From NCBI GenBank assembly GCA_019056595.1, contig CP036163.1:806001-870000 (forward strand): a stretch of DNA of 64,000 nucleotides. The letters are read 5' to 3'. The notes beneath the pieces are model-generated. The model searched no databases, had not been told where the DNA came from, and worked only from the letters and a program-made list of their open reading frames with translations. A program made the position numbers and the translations under genes. Shown here one piece after another: positions 56,800 to 64,000 of the stretch (positions within the stretch are counted from its first letter, which is position 1; each line of letters begins with the position of its first letter). This DNA is from Pectobacterium atrosepticum (GTDB taxonomy: Bacteria > Pseudomonadota > Gammaproteobacteria > Enterobacterales > Enterobacteriaceae).

Positions 56800-56908
56800 C
56801 GGAGCTAGTATTAACCTACTGTTTGTCAATGAGGTTTCCTCCTCGTCAGAGCTAGTAACGAATTGCTGTGTGTAGTCTTTGCCCATCCCCTGAGATGGGC
56901 CTTTTTTT
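56800..56908 (+). ncRNA. rprA: small regulatory RNA RprA
   Basis: The 3' half, TAACGAATTGCTGTGTGTAG then TCTTTGCCCATC, is essentially identical to E. coli RprA and ends in the terminator GCCCATC-CCCTGA-GATGGGC plus eight Ts. It lies between ydiK and ppsA as in E. coli. RprA is an Hfq-bound sRNA that activates rpoS translation and is induced by the Rcs envelope-stress system. The 5' half is diverged from E. coli and contains a direct repeat GAGCTAGTA. The 5' end is estimated from the promoter. Confidence 0.8.
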
Positions 56909-57001
56909 TCCTTTCATTTCTCTTCCATTCAATTACGCTGCATTCCTTTTTTGCTACTCTCCTGTCTGCCACCCTCGGTTCAGCTTTTTCAGGAGTTTTT
57001 C

Positions 57002-58048
57002 ATGACGCCTCTCGCCGCGAAGAGATTACTACTCTGTGGCTTATTCAGTCTTCTGACAGCCTGCGATAATCCGACACCTTCAGCACAGCGCCCTTTGTTG
57101 ACAATTGAAGGCAAAACAATGGGGACGTTCTACAGCGTAAAAATTAGCGGCGACGTCACCGAAGATAAAACACAGCTGCAACGGGAAATTGATGCTCTGT
57201 TGGAGCAAGCCAATAACGACATTTCTACCTACCGTGACGATTCCGTCCTATCTCGCTTTAATCAGTATCGGGGAACGGACCCGCAGCCTATCAGCAATGG
57301 CATGGCCGATATTATTCTAGCCGCACTGCGTATCGGTAAAGCCACTCACGGCGCGATGGATATCACCGTCGGCCCGTTGGTTAACCTCTGGGGGTTCGGC
57401 CCGCAGAAGCAGCCGACACGCATTCCCAGCCAACAGCAGATCGATTTAGCACGGCAAAACGTCGGGCTGCGCCACCTGAAACTGATCGGTGACGAAAAAG
57501 GAGAATGGATTCAGAAAGATCTCCCGGATTTGTACGTCGATCTTTCCACACTGGGTGAAGGTTACGGCGCAGACATTCTCGCGCAGTTGATGACGCGTAA
57601 AGGGATCACTAATTATCTGGTTTCCGTCGGCGGTGCGATTTCTAGCCGTGGCATAAATGCCGAAGGAACGCCATGGCGTGTGGCGATTCAGAAGCCAACC
57701 GATCAGGAAAATGCAGCGCAGGCGGCTGTGAATTTGCAGGGTTACGCGATTAGTACGTCCGGCAGCTACCGAAATTATTTTGAGGAGGACAGCAAGCGCT
57801 ATTCTCACGTTATCGATCCCGAAACGGGCAGGCCGATTACTCATCAGTTGGTTTCTGCCACCGTGATTGCTCCGACTGCGCTGGAAGCGGATGGCTGGGA
57901 TACGGGTTTGATGGTGTTGGGAACGGAGAAAGCGTTGAAGTTGGCGGAGCAGCAAGGGCTGGCGGTTTATCTGATAACCAAAACGGATAAGGGTTTTAGT
58001 ACGGTAATGACACCGCAGTTTAAATCATTCCTGATTTCAGCACCGTGA
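57002..58048 (+). CDS. apbE: ApbE, FAD:protein FMN transferase lipoprotein
   Basis: A 348-residue lipoprotein. The signal peptide ends in LLTAC (lipidated Cys21). Family motifs include GKTMGTFYSVKI, GAMDITVGPLVNLWGFG, DLSTLGEGYGAD and SYRNYFEEDSKRYSHVIDPETGRPI, and a conserved threonine/aspartate region at ALEADGWDTGLMVLG. It attaches FMN covalently to periplasmic proteins such as RnfG or NqrC. ATG 57002 follows AGGAG. The short gap after rprA (56909-57001) shows no separate promoter. Confidence 0.92.
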   Translation: MTPLAAKRLLLCGLFSLLTACDNPTPSAQRPLLTIEGKTMGTFYSVKISGDVTEDKTQLQREIDALLEQANNDISTYRDDSVLSRFNQYRGTDPQPISNGMADIILAALRIGKATHGAMDITVGPLVNLWGFGPQKQPTRIPSQQQIDLARQNVGLRHLKLIGDEKGEWIQKDLPDLYVDLSTLGEGYGADILAQLMTRKGITNYLVSVGGAISSRGINAEGTPWRVAIQKPTDQENAAQAAVNLQGYAISTSGSYRNYFEEDSKRYSHVIDPETGRPITHQLVSATVIAPTALEADGWDTGLMVLGTEKALKLAEQQGLAVYLITKTDKGFSTVMTPQFKSFLISAP

Positions 58049-58083
58049 TTTTCAGCACGGCTTGCCATCAGCGGCGGTCAAGC

Positions 58084-58263
58084 GGTGGTAATGGATAGAT
58101 CGTAAAGACGCTGTGAATACGTCCCTGTACGCTCGGATTGCGCAGATATGAATCTCATCCCTGAGATTCACCCTTTCAGGGCCGTCGCAAGCGACGTTCA
58201 AAAGTGTTCTTGACGCTTTTGTCCATGGCGCAAACGCTTTACTCTTCTATTCCATTACCACCG
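58084..58263. repeat. dispersed inverted repeat, family A copy 2, with multi-hairpin insert
   Basis: The ends CGGTGGTAATGG and CCATTACCACCG pair perfectly, and ATAGA/TCTAT and GTAAAG/CTTTAC continue the stem, as in copy 1 at 17668-17773. The centre holds the third multi-hairpin module on the minus strand: AAAAGCGTC/AACACTTTT (58200-58220), CGTCGC-TT-GCGACG (58083+0 offset: 58183-58196), GCCCT-GAA-AGGGT (58170-58182) and GAATCTCA-GGGA-TGAGATTC (58150-58169). It sits between apbE and ppsA. Confidence 0.78.
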
Positions 58264-58297
58264 TTTTCATTCTGTGAATACTGTTTCAGTTACCTGA

Positions 58298-58321
58298 TGC
58301 CTGATGATTATATATCAGGCA
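58298..58321 (-). terminator. stem-loop after ppsA
   Basis: TGCCTGAT and ATCAGGCA form a perfect 8-bp stem 13 bases after the ppsA stop (minus strand). No T-run follows, so its role as a terminator is uncertain. Confidence 0.4.
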
Positions 58322-58334
58322 TTCACCGTACTGA

Positions 58335-60713
58335 TTACTTGTGCTCAGCCAGATTCAGCCAGGTTTGCACCACGGTGTCTGGGTTGAGTGACAGGCTATC
58401 GATACCCTGTTCCATCAGCCAGATCGCGAAATCTTCATGGTCTGATGGGCCCTGCCCGCAAATACCGACGTATTTACCCTGCTTCTTAGCGGCTTTAATC
58501 GCCATCGACAGCAGCGCTTTCACCGCATCGTTGCGTTCGTCAAACAGCGCTGATACCACACCGGAGTCGCGATCCAGACCCAGCGCCAGCTGCGTCATGT
58601 CGTTTGAACCGATGGAGAAGCCATCAAAGTGTTGCAGGAATTCATCAGCCAACAGCGCGTTGGACGGAATTTCACACATCATGATGATTTTCAGGCCATC
58701 CTCGCCACGGCGCAGCCCCTGATTCGCCAGCTCAGCAATGACCGCTTCCGCTTGCGCCACGGTACGAACGAACGGGATCATGATTTCTACATTCTTCAGA
58801 CCCATCACGTTGCGCACGCGTTTAACCGCTTCACATTCCAGCGCAAAACAGGCTTTGAAGTCTGGTGATACATAGCGACCTGCACCACGGAAGCCCAGCA
58901 TCGGGTTTTCCTCTTTCGGCTCATAGCGCTCGCCGCCGACCAGATTGGCGTATTCGTTCGATTTAAAATCGGACAGACGGACGATGACGCGCTTCGGCGA
59001 GAATGCCGCTGCCAGCGTCGCAATTCCTTCCGTCAGACGACCCACGTAGAATTCCACCGGATCGTCATAACCCTGCATCAGCGTTTTAATCTCGCGTTGC
59101 AATTCTGGGGCCTGCTGGTCGAATTCCAACAGCGCACGCGGGTGCACGCCAATCATACGGTTGATGATGAATTCCAGACGCGCCAGACCGACGCCATCGT
59201 TCGGCAGGCAGGCAAAATCAAACGCACGATCAGGGTTGCCTACGTTCATCATGATTTTCAGCGGCAATGCGGGCATTTCGTCAATCTGTGAACTCTTCAC
59301 GGAGAAGTCCAGCAGATCCTGATACACATAACCCGTGTCGCCTTCCGCACAGGACACGGTTACTTTCTGCCCCTTGCGCAAACGCTCGGTCGCATCGCCA
59401 CAACCCACAACAGCCGGAATGCCCAGCTCGCGCGCGATAATCGCTGCGTGGCAGGTACGTCCGCCGCGATTGGTAACAATCGCAGCCGCTTTCTTCATGA
59501 TCGGTTCCCAATCTGGATCGGTCATGTCGGTCACCAGCACATCACCCGCGTTGATCAGGTGCATCTCGCTGATGTCCTGAATCACTTTCACTTCGCCCGC
59601 ACCGATGCGGTGGCCGATCGCACGGCCTTCCACCAGCACCGTACCGCTGGCAGGTAGATGATAACGCTCCATAACCTGACCGTTGGAACGTACCGTTTCC
59701 GGACGTGCCTGCACGATATAGAGTTTGCCAGTATGACCATCTTTCGCCCATTCGATGTCCATCGGGCGACCGTAGTGTTTCTCAATCAGCAGAGCCTGAC
59801 GCGCCAGCGCCTGCACTTCATCATCCGTCAGGCTAAAACGCGCTGTTTGTTCTGCCGGTACATCTTCAATCCGCACTTGCTTGCCATGTTCCTGGCTCGC
59901 GGCATACACCATACGGATTTTTTTCGATCCCATATTACGGCGCACAATAGCAGGCTTGTTGCTCTGCAAGGTCGGCTTGTGAACATAGAACTCATCTGGG
60001 TTCACCGCCCCCTGCACCACCATTTCGCCCAAACCGTAAGCCGAAGTAATGAACACCACCTGATCAAAACCGGATTCGGTATCAATGGTAAACATCACGC
60101 CCGCCGAGGCCAGATCGGAGCGCACCATACGCTGTACACCTGCCGACAGCGCCACGCCACGGTGGTCATACCCCTGATGCACGCGATAGGAAATAGCGCG
60201 ATCGTTGAACAGCGATGCAAATACGTGCTTCACCGCGACCATCACCGCATCAATGCCTTGCACGTTCAGGAAGGTTTCCTGTTGGCCAGCAAAAGACGCA
60301 TCTGGCATATCTTCCGCGGTGGCGGAAGAACGCACGGCAAACGAGGCCTCTTTTTCGCCATCGGCCAGTTGCTGATAAGCATCACCGATCGCCTGCTCCA
60401 GTTCTGGCTGGAACGGCGTATCAATAATCCACTGGCGAATCTGCGCACCGGCGCGGGTCAATTGGCTCAGATCGTCAATATCGGTACGATCGAGCAGCTC
60501 ATAAATGCGCTGGTTAATCCCGCTTTGATTAAGAAAATCATTAAACGCCTGCGCCGTTGTCGCAAAACCGTTGGGAACGGCTACACCTAAATCTGAAAGG
60601 TTGGTGATCATTTCACCCAGAGAGGCATTTTTGCCTCCCACCCTTTCAACGTCGTGCATACCGAGCTGGTTATACCAAAGGACATTACGCAAATCAGGGC
60701 CGTTATTGGACAT
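58335..60713 (-). CDS. ppsA: phosphoenolpyruvate synthase
   Basis: A 792-residue enzyme, the same length as E. coli PpsA. An N-terminal ATP-grasp domain ([33 protein letters not shown]) is followed by the swivelling phosphohistidine domain with the catalytic histidine in [15 protein letters not shown] (about 421) and a C-terminal PEP-binding barrel ([19 protein letters not shown]). It makes phosphoenolpyruvate from pyruvate and ATP for gluconeogenesis, opposing pykF. ATG 60713 by homology. The regulator gene ppsR is divergent. Confidence 0.97.
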   Translation of the reverse strand: MSNNGPDLRNVLWYNQLGMHDVERVGGKNASLGEMITNLSDLGVAVPNGFATTAQAFNDFLNQSGINQRIYELLDRTDIDDLSQLTRAGAQIRQWIIDTPFQPELEQAIGDAYQQLADGEKEASFAVRSSATAEDMPDASFAGQQETFLNVQGIDAVMVAVKHVFASLFNDRAISYRVHQGYDHRGVALSAGVQRMVRSDLASAGVMFTIDTESGFDQVVFITSAYGLGEMVVQGAVNPDEFYVHKPTLQSNKPAIVRRNMGSKKIRMVYAASQEHGKQVRIEDVPAEQTARFSLTDDEVQALARQALLIEKHYGRPMDIEWAKDGHTGKLYIVQARPETVRSNGQVMERYHLPASGTVLVEGRAIGHRIGAGEVKVIQDISEMHLINAGDVLVTDMTDPDWEPIMKKAAAIVTNRGGRTCHAAIIARELGIPAVVGCGDATERLRKGQKVTVSCAEGDTGYVYQDLLDFSVKSSQIDEMPALPLKIMMNVGNPDRAFDFACLPNDGVGLARLEFIINRMIGVHPRALLEFDQQAPELQREIKTLMQGYDDPVEFYVGRLTEGIATLAAAFSPKRVIVRLSDFKSNEYANLVGGERYEPKEENPMLGFRGAGRYVSPDFKACFALECEAVKRVRNVMGLKNVEIMIPFVRTVAQAEAVIAELANQGLRRGEDGLKIIMMCEIPSNALLADEFLQHFDGFSIGSNDMTQLALGLDRDSGVVSALFDERNDAVKALLSMAIKAAKKQGKYVGICGQGPSDHEDFAIWLMEQGIDSLSLNPDTVVQTWLNLAEHK

Positions 60714-60787
60714 CGAAAATAATCCTTTCTGCATACAATTAGGGTATGAAAGAGTTCGGTTGAGAATCGCCTCAACACAATCAGGTT

Positions 60788-60830
60788 AGCATAGCGTTTT
60801 GATGAACATGGACAGGTGAATCGATCAACC
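60788..60830 (-). promoter_or_regulatory. ppsA promoter with upstream Cra site
   Basis: On the minus strand GGTTGATCGATTCACC (60815-60830) resembles a Cra operator, and TATGCT (60788-60793) is a -10 about 29 bases from its centre. The site would lie near -41 to -45, an activating position, matching Cra activation of ppsA in E. coli. No gene lies in the 300 bases between ppsA and ppsR. Confidence 0.5.
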
Positions 60831-61013
60831 TATGAAAAAAAACTGATTTCATGGCGAATGATTGCTTAACGCGGTAAAAATCCAATATCGTAGAAGATTA
60901 GTATTCTTTATCATGAAGATAATGAAATGGCGTTTTAATAAAAGTGTTATTGAAACGCAATTTTTGACGAAGTTAACGTATTTGAGCTGTCGAAAATATC
61001 ACCAGGGGGTTAT

Positions 61014-61835
61014 GTGGAAAGAAGCGTATTTTATGTCTCGGACGGTACGGCTATTACGGCAGAAGTACTGGGCCATGCGGTGCTGTCTCAGTTCCCCGTG
61101 AACACAGTTAGCTATACCTTACCTTTCGTTGAAAGTGAAGTTCGCGCTAAAGCCGTGTGTGAACAAATCAATACGTTGTATCAGCAAACTGGTGTGCGGC
61201 CGCTGGTGTTTTACTCCATCGTGACACCGACCGTTCGTAATATTATTACCAGCAGCGACGGGTTTTGCCAGGATATCGTACAAGCGCTGGTTGCGCCTTT
61301 GCAGGAAGAATTGAATATCCCTCCTACGCCGGTTGCCAACCGCACTCACGGTTTGACAGCCAATAATCTGGGCAAATACGACGCCCGTATCGCGGCTATC
61401 GACTATACGCTGGCGCACGATGACGGCATCTCGCTGCGCAATCTCGATCAGGCTCAGGTTATTCTGCTGGGTGTGTCACGCTGTGGCAAAACACCGACCA
61501 GCCTGTATCTGGCGATGCAGTTCGGTATTCGCGCTGCCAACTACCCTTTCATTGCCGATGATATGGACAACCTGCGCCTACCGGATGCGCTGAAACCTTT
61601 CCAGCACAAGCTATTCGGGCTCACTATTGATGCCGAACGGCTAGCGGCAATTCGGGAAGAGCGACGAGGCAATAGTCGCTATGCTTCTCTGCGCCAGTGC
61701 CGTATGGAACTTAACGAAGTCGAAGCGCTGTTTCGCAAACATCAGATTAAATATCTCAATACCACCAATTATTCCGTCGAGGAAATCTCCGCCAAAATCA
61801 TCGACATTCTCGGCATGAGTCGAAGGATGTACTAG
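61014..61835 (+). CDS. ppsR: PpsR, PEP synthase regulatory kinase/phosphorylase (YdiA)
   Basis: A 273-residue DUF299-family protein with P-loop GVSRCGKT (153-160) and the conserved [23 protein letters not shown] start. It inactivates PpsA by ADP-dependent threonine phosphorylation and reactivates it by phosphate-dependent dephosphorylation. The start is GTG 61014 with AGGGGG just upstream; an overlapping ATG at 61012 is in another frame. Confidence 0.94.
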   Translation: MERSVFYVSDGTAITAEVLGHAVLSQFPVNTVSYTLPFVESEVRAKAVCEQINTLYQQTGVRPLVFYSIVTPTVRNIITSSDGFCQDIVQALVAPLQEELNIPPTPVANRTHGLTANNLGKYDARIAAIDYTLAHDDGISLRNLDQAQVILLGVSRCGKTPTSLYLAMQFGIRAANYPFIADDMDNLRLPDALKPFQHKLFGLTIDAERLAAIREERRGNSRYASLRQCRMELNEVEALFRKHQIKYLNTTNYSVEEISAKIIDILGMSRRMY

Positions 61836-62039
61836 TACATGGTGTATTTTTTTGTCCTGATGCGGTTGTAATGTGCGCCATTTCGTTTATTGTGTGCTCC
61901 ATCACTTCCCGGCATTTCGCCGCTGCGAAGCAACCCTTTAGTTGAAAACATCGCTTGAAAACAGGGTCTGAAACACTTTCAGCTCAACGTTTTTTCGGCA
62001 AAGACAGGTTTTCGACTTGACCGTATTCAGAGACAAAAC

Positions 62040-63086
62040 ATGCTACAAACAGATGAACTGCGGAGCGCGCGCATCGAGAGTCTGGTTACGCCCCAAACGC
62101 TACTTGCCAGACTCCCGATTACCCCTGACGTTGCCGAAAATGTCACCTCCTCACGCAAGAAAATTGAAGCCATTCTCACCGGCCACGATCCCCGTTTACT
62201 CGTTGTGATTGGCCCATGCTCGATCCATGACACCGACAGCGCCTTGGACTATGCGCGCCGTCTGGCAGTGCTACGCACGCAGTATCAGGATCGACTGGAA
62301 ATTGTCATGCGCACTTATTTTGAAAAACCGCGCACGGTGGTGGGTTGGAAGGGGCTTATCTCCGATCCTGCACTCAATGGCTCGTTTCAGGTGAACGAAG
62401 GGCTGGAGATTGCTCGTCGCCTGTTGCTGGACGTCAATCAACTTGGATTGCCGACCGCAACGGAATTCCTCGATATGGTCACCGGCCAATATATCGCCGA
62501 TTTGATTAGCTGGGGCGCGATTGGTGCGAGAACCACCGAAAGCCAAATCCACCGTGAAATGGCCTCTGCGCTATCCTGCCCTGTCGGTTTCAAAAACGGG
62601 ACGGATGGCAATACACGCATCGCCGTCGATGCGATCCGTGCCGCACGCGCTCAGCACATGTTTCTCTCGCCGGATAAACAAGGTTTCATGTCGGTTTACA
62701 AAACGCAGGGCAACCCGTTTGGCCACATTATTATGCGCGGCGGGAAAAAGCCGAACTATCACGCGGAAGATATTGCCGCTGCCTGTGCGCATCTCAGCGA
62801 GTTTTCTCTGCCCGAACATCTGGTGATCGATTTCAGTCATGCCAACTGTCAGAAACAGCACCGTCGCCAGCTCGATGTTGCCGATGATATCTGCCAGCAA
62901 ATTCGCGCTGGTTCACGCGCCATCGCGGGGATCATGGCGGAAAGTTTCTTAATCGAAGGGAGTCAGCCGGCCATCAACCCGCTGGCGCTAACGTATGGGC
63001 AATCCATTACCGATCCTTGCTTAAGCTGGCAGGACACCGAAACGCTGCTGGCACGTCTGGCAAGCGCTGTCGATAGCCGATTCTAG
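62040..63086 (+). CDS. aroH: DAHP synthase, tryptophan-sensitive type
   Basis: A 348-residue class I 3-deoxy-D-arabino-heptulosonate-7-phosphate synthase, the first enzyme of aromatic amino-acid synthesis. The metal-binding cysteine is in VIGPCSIHD, and EKPRTVVGWKGLISDP and GARTTESQIHREMASALSCPVGFKNGTDG follow. The N-terminus TDELRSARIESLVTP and the position next to ppsR match E. coli aroH rather than aroF or aroG. Being next to ppsA and ppsR it shares PEP as substrate with them. Confidence 0.93.
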   Translation: MLQTDELRSARIESLVTPQTLLARLPITPDVAENVTSSRKKIEAILTGHDPRLLVVIGPCSIHDTDSALDYARRLAVLRTQYQDRLEIVMRTYFEKPRTVVGWKGLISDPALNGSFQVNEGLEIARRLLLDVNQLGLPTATEFLDMVTGQYIADLISWGAIGARTTESQIHREMASALSCPVGFKNGTDGNTRIAVDAIRAARAQHMFLSPDKQGFMSVYKTQGNPFGHIIMRGGKKPNYHAEDIAAACAHLSEFSLPEHLVIDFSHANCQKQHRRQLDVADDICQQIRAGSRAIAGIMAESFLIEGSQPAINPLALTYGQSITDPCLSWQDTETLLARLASAVDSRF

Positions 63087-63095
63087 GCCTAATCA

Positions 63096-63128
63096 CTCCC
63101 CAGTGGTTCACCGCCACTGGGGAGATTT
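63096..63128 (+). terminator. terminator of aroH
   Basis: CTCCCCAGTGG-TTCACCG-CCACTGGGGAG is a perfect 11-bp stem 9 bases after the stop, followed by ATTTAG. The remaining DNA to 63455 is AT-rich and shows no gene or clear promoter. Confidence 0.7.
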
Positions 63129-63437
63129 AGAGTATGTCATTCGTTCCGACGATTTCGCGACGTAATAACCTTCCCTCCCTCTTTTATCTAATGAATAATA
63201 TGGTGATATTAGTTTTCACGCTTATTTTTTCGCAGAAAAATAACGTGCGGACGTAGTGTCCCCCGGGCAACTATAAGTTGACCATATAAAACCACCGAGT
63301 AAAGTTATTAATAGAATCCAGAATAGGATTCATTATTTATATTTATCCATGCACGACAAGGCTATTCTTATTTCTGTACAGCAGCCTACTGGTGATATGG
63401 CATGGCTGTTTTCACTCAGCCAAATTATAATTATTGA

Positions 63438-64000
<563 letters not shown>

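Noticed and set aside
59658..60590. 310-codon open frame on the plus strand inside ppsA
   Set aside because: Long antisense frame produced by the codon bias of ppsA; the protein is low in recognisable structure.
61829..61838. GTACTAGTAC resembling part of a TrpR operator upstream of aroH
   Set aside because: Only one CTAG core is present, it contains the ppsR stop codon, and it lies 200 bases before aroH with no promoter around it.

Overview
The window reads as chromosomal DNA of a soft-rot enterobacterium, most likely Pectobacterium. Almost every gene has a close Escherichia coli counterpart, and several blocks keep the E. coli order (pykF-lpp-ldtE-sufESDCBA, then menI-ydiJ-ydiK-rprA-ppsA-ppsR-aroH). 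Plant-associated extras sit between these blocks: a beta-glucoside gene set with its own porin, a secreted esterase, and a secreted sucrose-isomerase-like enzyme at the right edge. No phage, plasmid, transposase, CRISPR array or defence locus was seen.

Layout. 1-8.2 kb holds accessory metabolism: a membrane metallophosphoesterase (cut by the edge), a DeoR regulator convergent with a Cof-type HAD phosphatase, tRNA-Val(GAC), an SDR/MDR oxidoreductase pair, and an AraC regulator followed by an MFS exporter. 8.5-31.6 kb is one block for periplasmic nitrate ammonification: narQ-narP (nitrate/nitrite sensing), napFDAGHBC (nitrate to nitrite), ccmABCDEFGHI (haem delivery to c-type cytochromes) and nrfABCDEFG (nitrite to ammonium, including the dedicated NrfEFG haem lyase needed for the CWSCK haem site of NrfA). 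NarP- and FNR-type sites lie upstream of napF and nrfA.

31.9-40.8 kb is a beta-glucoside region on the minus strand: bglG (antiterminator), bglF (PTS EIIBCA), bglB (phospho-beta-glucosidase), a BglH-type porin, an esterase and a nucleoside-hydrolase-like secreted protein. Two antiterminator/terminator pairs precede bglG and bglF. 41.0-43.4 kb carries pykF and lpp. 43.5-50.6 kb carries ldtE and the sufABCDSE Fe-S assembly operon. At 51 kb there is a small unrecognised gene directly under a near-consensus Fur box, followed by menI, ydiJ and ydiK. 56.5-63.1 kb holds the sRNA gene rprA under an RcsB-type box, apbE, ppsA with its regulator ppsR, and aroH. The start of a sucrose-isomerase-like gene closes the window.

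The part least explained by known genes is intergenic. A multi-hairpin module occurs three times (about 11.0, 17.4 and 58.2 kb). Its stems differ in sequence but stay paired, and the copies sit inside different host repeats; one host copy (17.7 kb) looks like an empty site. Two further dispersed repeat pairs and a cluster of direct repeats upstream of nrfA are also described.
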